Shown: piece by piece, positions 1-10,975 of the stretch | How positions within the stretch are numbered: the first letter of the stretch is position 1 | Layout: each line of letters opens with the position of its first letter | Assembly: GCA_026874595.1 (NCBI GenBank) | Contig: CM049315.1 | Location: 19,987,664-20,051,663 of the forward strand | DNA from: Sipunculus nudus | Lineage: Eukaryota > Annelida > Sipuncula > Golfingiida > Sipunculidae | Direction of reading: 5' to 3' | Length of the DNA stretch: 64,000 bases | The notes under the pieces: generated by a model | The model's input: only the letters and a program-made list of their open reading frames with translations | Database searches by the model: none | Told to the model about the DNA's origin: nothing | Position numbers and translations under genes: made by a program

Positions 1-946
1 GGTATAGAAAAAAACAAATTTGTTTAAAATATTTATTCTTGTTAAAAAAATAAATATATATGAACATATACGTACTGCCTGACGATTAACCCATGATCAT
101 GTGACAGAGTAGGTGCAGGTAAGACGTGGAACTTGAAAATTTGAAAGCTCTGTGAATAGAACATCAGTGGATGTTAATCTTTACGAATGACTCCAAAGTA
201 GTTTTTCGTGAGGTCACGCATGCAGAGGCACAGGCACAGCCAATTGGCGCTGTCTGCATCCTTGTGTGTACCGCCGTGATTAACGCCACTTTCTCCTTCA
301 AGAACAGCTCTTTCTAGGCATGGTCGCACAACAGCAAGCCATTTAAACGCAGACTGATCCAGTATAGAAATAAACTGACAGCGATCTATCCGATAAGGCA
401 AGACAATGTGTGGAATTTGCCCCTATGCAAGCTTTATTTATACATTTTACCGACTTCTCAATACTCAGTGTACCAATGAGGATAGAACAATATGTGCCGA
501 GTAGAAATACTAAGCTCTCACCCCGCACTTAGGGTAGCTGTAATACGGATGGTCACTGATTGGCAATTAGCATCGCTAGCCATTAAGTAATCAGGCCGAC
601 GGTAATAAATACATGTATATATTATATATACCCTCTTTGATCTATCATGAACGCCTTAACGAGTCTCGGCGCGGACACCGAGTCAGATATGCCTGACCAG
701 ATTGACACTCGGGTTGGGAAACCGTGTTACCCTCTTTGATCTATCGTCCAGGCGCCTGTGACAAGGCGCAGGCATTGACTCGTGACAAATGTTGTTTCAA
801 TATTTCTCGGCGGTGGTCACATTAGCGGGGTCGCATAAGTGCTAGGGCCAGGAAATCTGGTCGTAATTTTGAATTGAGGCTCGGTCGTAATTTTGATAAT
901 TCATAAATATAAACAAAAAAAATTGGGACCAAGCAAAGTGGTCGTA

Positions 947-1494
947 AAGCCCCAGTCCAATATAGGTGCCGGATAAACACGGATCACATCCGGCACGATC
1001 CGGCATATGAACCATGTAGCCGCCGTGATGGTCCGCGGCGATCCCTGTTGGTCCTGGAACGTCCGAGAAGATCCTTGGGGCTCCGGGAGGCCAACACCGC
1101 TGTTTTGGGAAGTTCAAAACTGCCGTGTTTGTCCTTGATGGTCCGGGGGGATGGCGACCTTCGGGGATTGTCAGTGTAGCCGCCGTGTAGGATCCGGGGA
1201 CGGCCATAATCTCTGCCTTGATTGTCCGTGTGAGTCCTTGACAGTCCGGGATGGTCCTTGTTCATCCGGGGCTGTCCGTATCTCTGCCGTATTGGTCCGT
1301 CGCTCTGCCGTGACTGTCCCGTCCTTGGTCTTCCGTGTTGCCCGGGTTCGTCCGTGTAACTGCCGTGTTGTTGGACGACCGTCGACGCTCGGCAACCCCA
1401 AAATGAGCACGGATCATCCCGGATCTTGATCCGGCGGGATCCGGCAATTTCCATGACTGCCGTGTTCATCCGCGCTAATATGGGACTGGGGCTT
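947..1494. mobile_element. GC-rich non-autonomous element with terminal inverted repeats
   Basis: Both ends, read inward, begin AAGCCCCAGTCC followed by A/C-ATAT and, further in, GGATAAACACGG or GGATGAACACGG, giving imperfect terminal inverted repeats of about 40 bp. The core is far richer in GC than its surroundings and is made of GTCC/TCCGGG/GCCGTG words repeating about every 10 bp. That low-complexity pattern leaves five overlapping long open frames (the longest is 186 codons), none resembling a protein. No clear target-site duplication or transposase was seen. Confidence 0.6.
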
Positions 1495-1714
1495 ATTTGT
1501 GGGGTGGTCAAATTTGTGGGCTGGTCGCAAGGCGGGGGTTTCACTGTAATATATCACTATTGTTTATTAACCGGATGGATACTGGAAAAACTTGTCTGCA
1601 CATGGGCCAAGCCACTAATATCACTGTGCAATTTGTGTTTGTGCGGGGTGAATCCAGGGGAGGGGTGTAGTGGGATTGGATTTGTGGGACATATAGGGTA
1701 CAAGTTCCTCGTCG

Positions 1715-1727
1715 CCCCCCCCCCCCC
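1715..1727. repeat. Poly-C run
   Basis: Thirteen consecutive C, between the GC-rich element and the 83-bp exon. Confidence 0.9.
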
Positions 1728-1825
1728 GATAAATAAAGAAATCAGGGATCCGTCCCTGACTTCAATGATCATACAACAGTTAAATAGATAAGTTTGATAA
1801 TAGATAAGATTAAAAGATAGCTCAC

Positions 1826-1908
1826 AGCTTTCCAGTTGCACGGAGCAGACCTGAGTATCGAGCGGGAAGGCATGTAGCTTCATAGGACAACTCAGAACCA
1901 CCGATACC
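1826..1908 (-). CDS. Cys-loop chloride channel, signature Cys-loop exon
   Basis: This exon is exactly 83 bp, with acceptor TTTATTTACAG and donor T|GTGAGC. It encodes VSVVLSCPMKLHAFPLDT then QVCSVQLES. The two cysteines are 13 residues apart, the invariant disulfide loop that defines the family and couples agonist binding to the pore; FPLD is the conserved core of that loop. The 83-bp length and phases 2 to 1 match exon 5 of GABA-A/glycine receptor genes. The VQLES ending resembles glycine receptors (MQLES) more than arthropod GluCl. The following exon should begin with the equivalent of the YGYT segment, but none is found between here and position 1, so the rest of the binding site and all four membrane helices lie outside the window. 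The preceding intron (1909-8280) is 6372 bp. Confidence 0.95.
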
Positions 1909-3099
1909 CTGTAAATAAACGGATACTTTACGGGTAAAAGAGTAATTACGGATTAATCATCAAAATATAAAGCCCATGACTTTATTAACGTCACTGCTCT
2001 CTCGGACACGGGATTCTTGTTACCGCAATTTTTTTTATTGATAAAGTGATATATTTTCAAGTAAACATTATAAAAAATACGTAAAAGGGGTCTCGAATGT
2101 AATGGAAATTTTTCACAGCCACAACGATACATTTTCATCATTTCTTTTCTATTATAATAATAATATTATTTTTGATATACTAACATTCGTTTTATGTATC
2201 TGTAAGATTAATTCCAGCCTGTTTTAACTGATATCTTATTTTGAAAATACCAAAGTTACCCATGGAAAGTAGTTAATTAAAAATCCGAGGTAATTTGCAC
2301 GAATTTATATTCTTTAATATTTTTTTCATAAGACGCACAAATATTCCATTCATAATGTATGTAACTGCAAAATTTACATTACCGTCATAAACTAGATAAC
2401 GACTGGAAGGGTCGATTCAATTAAATGATAGTGGAATAGCAATTGAGGAACTCGTGACCATTTTAATGGTTATTTCATTTTCATTCCGCACTGCATAATA
2501 CCTTTCTATCCAAATTCTGTGTCTGCACACAGATCTGTCAATATGGTAATTCTATCCAGTTCGAGATTCCTAAGTTCCACTTCGGTCTGTAATTATTTTA
2601 AATTGAGGTAAGAAGAATCCATTAGTGGTGACCGATGGGGTTTAAATGAAAGGGATTGATCCGGAACTCAATTAGCATATTTCAGGGCAGTCTACCTCTT
2701 TATTTGCCGATTAGTTATAACACGGCCCTCTTAAACCTGTCTGATATCGACAAGGGCAATATCCTGTAAAGCTCTCAGGCGAAGCAATTCTGGTATTTGT
2801 TATTAAACAGGGCTCCTTGCAGCTCCGAAAGGAGGCTCTTTCAACACGAAACATGATTTCATGTGCATTTACCCTGTTGACACTTAATGAGAAAAATGAA
2901 AACAAGATGACCAGAGGTCACGCGCTTGCCGGAAATGGAAATGATACAGACAGATAGACAGAGAGTGCATGTAGAAACAGTCATATGAATGAGCAACATT
3001 GTGGGGGCAGCAGAAACGGATAATATGTTTATTTATGCATGCTGACCTTTAACAGCTGCATATCTTTCCATTGTAAAAGGGACCAAATTCAAAATTTTT

Positions 3100-4175
3100 T
3101 CATGAAATCCCGTTAATCTCGTTTGACAAGAAGCAGTGAGACGTTTTAAGGTTTGTCATGTCAAGCTGGCCAAATGATATGAAATGCCGAAAACTAGACC
3201 TGTCTAGCTATAAAAGCGGCTGAGTTATAAGCATTTGCATGAAATCTCGTGTTTTCTCGTTTGACGGGAAATGGTGCGAGCTTTGGCGAGATTTCCAGTT
3301 TGGTCATGTCAGGTTTGTCAAATATTACAAAATGCCGGAAACTAGACCTGTCTAGCTGCAAAAGTCGCCGTGTTATCGCATTTACGTGAGATCCTGTTTT
3401 TTTCTCGCTTGACGAGATATAGTACGAGATTTGGCAAGACGAGCAGTTTTATTGTGTCAAGACGGCCAAACGTTACGAAATGGCGAAAACTAGATCCGTC
3501 TAGCTGTAAAAGTCGCCGAGTTATTAGCATTTCCGTGTACTCTCGTGTTTTCTCATTTGACGAGATATGGTGCAGGATTTGGCCAGTCTTGTAGATTTGT
3601 CATATCAAACTCTCTAAATGTTATGAAATGGCGAAAACTACATCTGTCTAGCTGTAAAAGTCGCCGAGTTATTAGCATTTCTGTGAAATCTCCTTTTTTA
3701 TCGTTTGACGAGATATGGTGCGAGATTTGGCCAGTCTTGCAGGTTTGTCATGTCAAGCCGTCCAAATGTTAATGAATGCCAAAAACTAGACCTGTCTAGC
3801 CGTGAAAGTCGCCGACTTATATGCATTTCTGTGAAATCTCGTTTTTCCACATTTGACCAAATATAGTGCGAGATTTCGCCAAGTATCGCAGTTTTACTAT
3901 GTCAAGTTGGCCAAATGTTACCAAATGCCAAAAACTAGACCTGAGTAGCTGTAAAAGTTGACTAGTTATAAGCATTTCCATGATATCTCGTTTTTTTCTC
4001 GCTTGACGAGATATGGTGCGAGATTTGGCCTGATTTCTTTTCTGGCGTGTCAAGCTGGTCATATGTTATGAAATGCCGAAAACTAGACCTGTGTAGCTGT
4101 AAAAGTCGCCGAGTTATAAGCATTTCCGTGAAATCTCGTTTTTTCTCGTTTGACGATAAACCGAGCGAAATTTGA
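3100..4175. repeat. 148-bp tandem repeat array
   Basis: About seven diverged copies of a unit carrying the landmarks CTCGTTTGACGAGATATGG, TGTCATGTCAAGCTGGCCAA and ACTAGACCTGTCTAGCTG. The last landmark recurs near 3190, 3343, 3489, 3636, 3785, 3934 and 4081, giving a period of 146-151 bp. Each unit carries a small palindrome (TCTCG-TTTGA-CGAGA). It lies inside the 6.4-kb receptor intron. A diverged extra unit occurs at 4577-4700. Confidence 0.9.
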
Positions 4176-4576
4176 CGAGACTTGCAATTGAATGACTTAG
4201 AACCAAGGGAAAGCAGCCTTATGCAAAAAACTAGACCCTTGAAACATAAATATTAACCGAGATACAAGCCAAAAACTGCATATTTTCAGATCGTCAAGTT
4301 TAACCCACAAATTTGGTAACCATGGTAACGGCAGCACAAAGCTACATGTGCGGAGGAATAAGCCAATGTTCCTAGTTTAAGATACAACGATAAAAATTGT
4401 GCCATGTTTAAAATTATTTTAGATATTGCAGAAAAATGATAGGTTACAGTGTTTCAGGTACCACGCCCCCTGGTGGCTATTTCCAAAAAATGAAATACTG
4501 ATTTCGGGATATTTATCAATAACACAAAATATCAATTTCAAAGCCACTGTTAAAAAAATGCAACCTGTAGGTCATA

Positions 4577-5133
4577 TTTAATGAAATCTCGAAGACTCTC
4601 GTTTGACGAGAAATGGTGCGAGATTTGGCGAGACTTTCAGTTTTATCATGTCAAGCTGCCTATAAGGTACATAATGACCAAAACCAGACGTCTGTAGCTT
4701 AAAAATTGACAAAGTTACAAAAAAAGGTCGTGTTATTTCCAATTTCCATGATTTTTGCCAAAAAAAAAATGTAACCATGGTAACGGCAAATTTAAGTAAG
4801 CTATATGTCAAAAGAAAGGCCAGGTGATGACGAAAAAAATGAGCTATTGCAGAAGTGGATAAGCCTATTTATGGCGAAGTTATAGTGCAAAAACCGTTAA
4901 CCATACCTGTCGTGACCTTGACCCTTGACCTTGGAGCAATGTTGACCAAAAACAATAGGGCACCTAGAAATCAATTTGTCAATCAAGCCTGTAAGTTTCA
5001 AGTTGACTGATGCAAAAGTGTGGCCTGGAGAGTCGTGACAAACAAACAAAAAAGAGACAAACAGACATACGCAACTGACGAACATGCTTGCCGAAATCGA
5101 AGAAGCAAAAAAAAAAAAAAAAAAAAAAAAAAA
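4577..5133. mobile_element. Poly-A-tailed interspersed repeat with one diverged 148-bp unit
   Basis: This starts with a diverged copy of the 148-bp unit, continues through a conserved GTAACCATGGTAACGGCA block (also at 4316) and a TGACCTTGACCCTTGACCTT block, and ends in 27 A residues (5107-5133). A poly-A end suggests retrotransposition of a SINE- or LINE-derived unit. No reverse transcriptase frame is visible and the 5' limit is arbitrary. Confidence 0.45.
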
Positions 5134-5832
5134 CAATAAATATTATAAATTTCGTGACATATATCAAATATTATCCGAATCCTATCGATATATTGTGTTA
5201 TACATTGCGAAATAATTATCGTATAGCTGAACGTCATCAGGTGGCAACAAATAAATAACTTATACAAAAAAAATTGCACCCTTACCATATACGAAAATTG
5301 GGACTATACGGTTATAATGCTCAATCCTGAACAAACCGCATTAAATTTACTGAGGACTAAAGGGTGCGACATAAGGTCCTGTACCACGTAAACACCAGCA
5401 GATTTCTGTCATTTGTCACTGTTAACCATTTGATAGGATCACTACCTCCTGTACAATTGAATTCTTGAAAATGGTTTAAATATATTTTACCTTTATTTAA
5501 CTTGTATGTTAACGTGCCATTTGCAATTCATTAATGTTAAAGGATTACATTATCGCATGTTACCTAAAGGAATTCATTATTTGAATCGTGCCTGACTATG
5601 TACCATCAAACACCCTTACAGGTAAACTATATATATATATACGTTGATGAATTTTCTGTAAAAAAAACCTTGGTTTACTCGATCCCTGTTCATTTAACCA
5701 TTTTATGCATAAGCCGCTAATATTTGTAGATTTATTATTCTTATAATCTTTATAATCTTTAGCAACGATTTGCTATACAAAACATTTTAAAAATTATTTT
5801 CTGGGCACCTGAATCAGGTTAAAGGGTACTTA

Positions 5833-6164
5833 GGCCAAAATAAAAAAAAGGTATGGTTCTCAGGCACTTTCAGAAATCAATGCGGGCGGGCGCTTTTTTT
5901 ATTTTAATTTTTTTTGTATGTTTTGATAAAAATGTCAAATGATAAGGGAAAAGCATGAAAATAACAGTTTTATTTTGCTCAATAAGTTAAAACACTACAA
6001 AACAAAGGAAATTGTATGGTTTTATCTTCTTGAAAGAAATGTCGGAGCGGCAGCAGCTCATAATTCGAAAGTTTTTAATGAAAATCAAAATAAAAATTTT
6101 TGATGCGGGGGTTTAAAATTGATGCGGGCGGTGCCTGAGAACCACACCTTTAATTTTTTTGGCC
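5833..6164. mobile_element. MITE with GGCC ends and TTA target duplication (copy 1)
   Basis: A 332-bp element begins GGCCAAAATAAAAAAAAGG then TATGGTTCTCAGGCAC, and ends GTGCCTGAGAACCACACC, a short spacer and GGCC. It is flanked on both sides by TTA (5830-5832 and 6165-6167). A 3-bp TTA duplication with GGC-type ends is typical of non-autonomous PIF/Harbinger elements. A second copy lies at 32437-32732. Confidence 0.8.
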
Positions 6165-8280
6165 TTAAATATCATTTTTAACATTAGAATATAGAACTGA
6201 TGATAAAACAGTGAACTTATAAAGCAAAACTGATATTCTCTGTAAAGGTTAAACGTTTTAAGAACATGAAAATAGATAATTTGAAATGACGGAATTGTGA
6301 ATCAGATTACATTGGAAACCGGGAAAGCAACGTCAATGTGTTTATAGGCAAATGGTTCAACGAAACACCAGTTACAAGTCAAGGAGTTGAGTCTTTTACT
6401 AGAGATAAAAGGAATTAAGTACCCTACCGTGAGGTTGAAAAGAATACCTCAATTTAAATTTTATGCAACTGCCTGACCAAACTGAAAGGAGAACTGAAAA
6501 ACATAAATTATCTCTCTCACAAGTTGGGAATGGGTGAATCTGTTTATTATTTGTGGGCCCCGTGTGCAGTCAAGCCACATATTACCCGAAAGTCAAAGTT
6601 CTGATCAGGAAATCGTTTCATGCACTTGAATTAAATAGCATGCATGAAATAATTAAATATTAACCTAAATGACCAAACTGAAGGTTGGATTATATCTTTC
6701 CAAAAAAGGAAATAGGATTTCACTGACTTTAGATCATGTATTTATGCTATTAATTTATCAAACGAAGACGTGCACACCCATGATAGGGTTATTAGATTAC
6801 CATTTCACTCTATAGACGTAATTATGTGTGTGTACGGTTTCATATAATAAAACTAATTTAAGTTCAGTCATCCAGTTTTAGATAAACAAAACTTCAGTGA
6901 ATTTATTTAACTTTGGGCATTTTTCACTATTTTCCATTTTCTTGTTGATCTTCAGTTAGATGGCCTATTGCTTATCCTACTTTCCCACAATCAGACGCAA
7001 TTCCTCTTGTTACTGATAGCTCTTTTACTTATTAACCAATATGTGATTCTTAAGTTGGTGTAAGGTATACCGGCAAAGAAAAAATCACGGAGGACATTGT
7101 TTTCTTTGCCGGTGGTCTGAAGACTGTACAAGACAAACACCTGCTTGAAATCCCCCCACGAGCAGCATACAATCGCAATAACGAGGAATGAGTTGTCCAG
7201 GTTGAAGTAACGGTCGTGTTAAGCACTTGAGAGTCATCAGGTCAGCCTCCATGTGGGCAGTTTGTACAGGTTAGAGTGGATGGAACTGCGTGGGTAATAG
7301 GAAATTGATAGGCAAAACTGCCCCTGGTGGCACCGTGTGTGCCAGTGAACAGACAATTATGTGAATAATTCCTGACCTCTGTCAATATGTTCTAATTGTT
7401 TAGTTATGAAATGTGCAGCAGGGGCCATCCAATTTACCTTCATGTCGCTGCTGATATGGGCTGTCCGAGAGTGGGAGCTATGCAATGCTAATGAAAGAGT
7501 TTCATGATATCCTGGAAAACGCGAGGCTTAGTTTATGTATTGTGGACAAAATATAACTACGTTGTTTTTATTCCAGATTTATTTTCATAAACATACAGCT
7601 TTGCAGAAACCTTAATAACAGACGGGAGTATACCATCTCTGACTGACTGGACCATTCGATAGATTCCCTATGCCTATTTGTCTTCTATATAATGCACTGG
7701 AAATGTCTCATGTGCCCACTTTGGTGATTGGATGGTTGAAATGAAAACTAGTATAAATCCATTTGCCAATTTCAACTGAAATGGAAAATGGTTTTTGTGA
7801 GGTTTATAAAAGCATATAGGGCTGGTTATGTAACACAGGGAATACGTTTTGCCCATACGGGCCTGCCACATCCATTGTTCTCAATTCGGTCAAACACGTT
7901 TATGACAAGCCTAAGGTAAATGTGACAGAGGCGCATACTATTATGTATCTCTTTAAGGAAACAATCGAAGTGGCCATGTAAAATAGAAACAAATCATCCT
8001 TGCCATAAACATTTATCGTATGATTATTCATGATATATTATAAATCACCAATCTATGTTGTGTTATACTTTCTAGACTGAATGAAAACCATTTACTGAGG
8101 GGTTCTAAGGAATTTTGGGTAAAATTAATGAGGGGTGTTGGAATGGGGTATTACATATAAAAAAGACAATTGTGTCTTTTTTTGTGGTTCATGTTAAAAA
8201 GGAAAAACATCACAGCTGACGGCACGTGGAAGGATGACGTCAGTTATAATGTTATGAAAATCTGACATGACAACACCAAC

Positions 8281-8507
8281 CTTATGCTGTAATACACCGT
8301 CCCGTTACTATAGATCCGTAGAAGCTTGTTCGGAACTGTTACTTGGTGAAAGTGAGCTCGTTTTTCATTGTTGAAAAACAAGTCGGGGACCCAAATTTTC
8401 TCCGCCATGTTGGCATCTAGCGTCCATGAGGTGTCGTTACACAGATGACCAAATTTTAGCCGGGCATCTTCCCACGTCTGGCGAATCATCAGCGTCATGC
8501 GACATTG
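8281..8507 (-). CDS. Cys-loop chloride channel (GlyR/GluCl-like), ligand-binding domain exon
   Basis: This exon of 227 bp (75 codons plus 2 bases) lies between an acceptor (CTATTATAG) and a donor (AAG|GTTGGT; GT kept, T at +3 unusual). The translation carries the family landmarks in order: MIRQTWEDARLKFG, then IWVPDLFFNNEKRAHFH, then NKLLRIYSNGTVYYSIR. The Arg of RQTW corresponds to the residue that binds the carboxylate of glycine or glutamate. The Ser of YYSIR corresponds to a loop-E serine seen in glycine and glutamate channels, where GABA receptors usually have Thr. NDT and NGT are potential N-glycosylation sites. Vertebrate GABA-A genes have about 221 bp here; the extra codons fall in the loop around HLCNDTSW, which also has an extra Cys. 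It enters in phase 0 and exits in phase 2, fitting both neighbours exactly. Membership is certain; glycine-like versus glutamate-like is inference. Confidence 0.96.
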
Positions 8508-10228
8508 CTATAATAGAAAATTATGAGTACAGGTGGCAATTAAATTATAAATATTATATTTGAGGTCAGACTGCACACACGATCTTTGCTAATTGCTATT
8601 TTACACATGTTATTAATTAATGAACACCAAATGATGGGTTTAAATGTTGGTGATTACTGTTCCTGCCTCGATGTCACACTTGCAAATTGATTAAACGGTG
8701 AGTTTGTCATAAATACCTGTTTCTTTTAAAAAAAGGATTACACAGAAATAACGAAGATACTTCCGTACAAGAAAACAACAAGGGAGGACCCGGCGTGCTG
8801 ATGAAATCAAGGAAAATAAATTCATGGTCGTGGCAAAACCGCAACAGCTAATGGGTATAGGTAAACTCCGGCCAGGCCTATGGGACAGTAAATAACAAAA
8901 TCCTTTAAAATATTGCATATAGAAATGTCCGTATTTCGCTCTAAAATTGTTTGAGATATTGTTTTGAATTTCTGTAGCTGTCGGACTAATGGGGTGTAGG
9001 AAAACATGTTCAACTGACGTTTACCTTCCAGAAGGATTAGTTGAAAAAAATATAAATGTATGATTTTAGAATCAAATATTTTATTTCCACAGAGGTAGTG
9101 TCCCGTTAATTATCAAATAACTCTTAAAGATAACGAAAAGACTCAACAGAGGGTAAAAGTATAAAAGGAAAGGCGTTTTTGACCTATAGGTTTCAGAAAT
9201 AGTAAACTTTGCACGCTGATTATTATGAAAAAAAGAACCAAAGATCTGTACACGCAGGTTTCTGGTACACATCGCCAGCGGGCGCAAGGTCCCTGCGAAG
9301 TAATATAACATTGCTATGTACACAGGGACTACGGTTTTAATCACGCTAAGGAAGGATTAATATGTTTGATGCATGTCCATACATTTCTCATAAACACTGG
9401 GAAAGAATAAGATTTTTTTTTTCAAGAGCACGCACACTGCGCTTAATGACCGTCAGCTGTGTCCGCATCCAATAGCCCAGTATGGTTTTCTCAAATTGGG
9501 TTTTGTCAAATACAACTAAATACTAGCCAGAGACTCCGACAAGTTAAGATATAAATTTTAGCCTTACCATTTTAAGTGTAAAAAAAATAAAAGTCCATAT
9601 TAATACACGAACCCGGACACTCAGTGCCAGTTGTCGCCGGCAGGAGGTGCTTATGAGGTTGGGAGGGCTATAAGATAAGATTATATTTTCATTCATTTTC
9701 ATGACGTTTGTGTGTGTTTTTCGTCTTTTTACCAAATATATTTATATACTGGTTTATTTTCATGTTTTTCTGGAGATGAGGTTCTTGATGAAAATTTTAT
9801 GTTCTAATGAGCTGGTATGATCTTTTTTGAAATGACATGATACAGGCGCACCGACACGATTGCTGATGGCTCTCACATGAAACGATACCTTAAAATAATA
9901 CTTTTTTTACTAAATCAGGGAACCACAGACAATGGTTTCCTTTCCTTGGCCAAAGTGAGGTTAACCGACTCTTTACGAGGAAATCCGAAGTAAGGAAACA
10001 CCTTACACCTTACACCTCGAACATGACACAACGAAAATTGGTTAAATTGGTAAGACCTCGTCCTAAATCCTTAGGGCATTATTATGGAGAAAGGATTTAG
10101 TAAAAGATTTAGTTTTACAACTTGATCTTGTGGTTAGCCGCATGTGCAGGTAAAATTAAATTCATGAATAAATGGTATTATATAATGGGGGTATACCTAA
10201 TTCTAAAAGTGGCGTAATATCGTTTGAC

Positions 10229-10660
10229 TGATTGTTCAATTCAATTCGTTTTATTGCCACAGGAATATATACATTATACATGAAACAGTTCATTTTTATA
10301 TAATTGAACCTGTGACAAAGAGGACTGACTCATAGAGTATATATCCTCTCAGTATTAACATTAAATATAGTAGGTTATATCAGGCAGACACTCTGCAATA
10401 AGAAAATTTGAATTACACATTACGCAATAAAGAGAAAACAAAATAATAAACATTGATTATGAAAATGAATTTAAATATTATTCATATGATTCTCAAGTGG
10501 GTGAAAATATTTTTTCAGACGACGTTTTAATGTTGATATTGCAAAACAATGATAAATATCTTTAATAATGTTGTTCCAAATTCAAACCCCTTAAAATTGT
10601 AAAGTTTTATTGTAGGCTGCAGTTTTTCAGTATTGAAGAGGTTTAATAATATGACTCACA
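10229..10660. repeat. Possible non-LTR retrotransposon 3' fragment
   Basis: TTCAATTCAATTCGTTTTAT followed by TGCCACAGGAATATATACAT resembles the 3' ends of several invertebrate LINE copies seen in antisense. No coding remnant is recognisable, so the call rests on sequence style only. Confidence 0.25.
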
Positions 10661-10669
10661 CTTTTGTTG

Positions 10670-10975
10670 TAACGTTCTCCTAGAAGACAATTTTTTAACA
10701 TGTTTGGTATATCCGGGGTTATACAACCTTACCCTTACCCTAAATCTAAACCGTAACCAAATCCCTTAAGGTGTGTAAAGTTCTTCCCGGAGGACATAAG
10801 ACGAAGGGATAGGTTGTTTTACATGTTCGGATACTCAGAGTTATATAAGACATACTCTCATCCTAATTCTAAAGCCTAACCCTATAAACTCCAGCAACAA
10901 CCCTGATACGATGTCGGTTTTCCCGGAAGACATAAAGAAAGACCATTGTTTTAAATGCTAGATATAATCAATGAA
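10670..10975. repeat. Tandem ~110-130 bp repeat containing telomere-like CCCTAA words
   Basis: About two and a half units, each beginning with a TTCTCC/TTCCCGGA-GACATAA block (10674, 10784, 10914), followed by a TTTTACATGTT block and then degenerate CTTACCCTAAACC/CCTAACCCTATAA. The telomere-like words are part of the unit, not a true telomeric array. Confidence 0.55.

Larger units (their letters stand above)
1..1825. other. Left-edge intron of the receptor gene
   Basis: On the minus strand this follows the 83-bp exon. No following receptor exon was found in any minus-strand frame. Besides the TIR element listed separately it holds AT-rich sequence and a poly-C run at 1715-1727. The short open frames near 174-530 show no receptor motifs. 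Confidence 0.6.

Noticed and set aside
984-1544. Longest open frame in the window (186 codons, minus)
   Set aside because: It lies in the 10-bp-periodic GC-rich repeat, which is open in several frames on both strands. The translation is low-complexity R/G/P/T/D with no domain.
8822-9013. Minus-strand frame upstream of the receptor exon
   Set aside because: No receptor motif and no fitting splice sites; the true exon joins directly to the 68-bp exon in phase.
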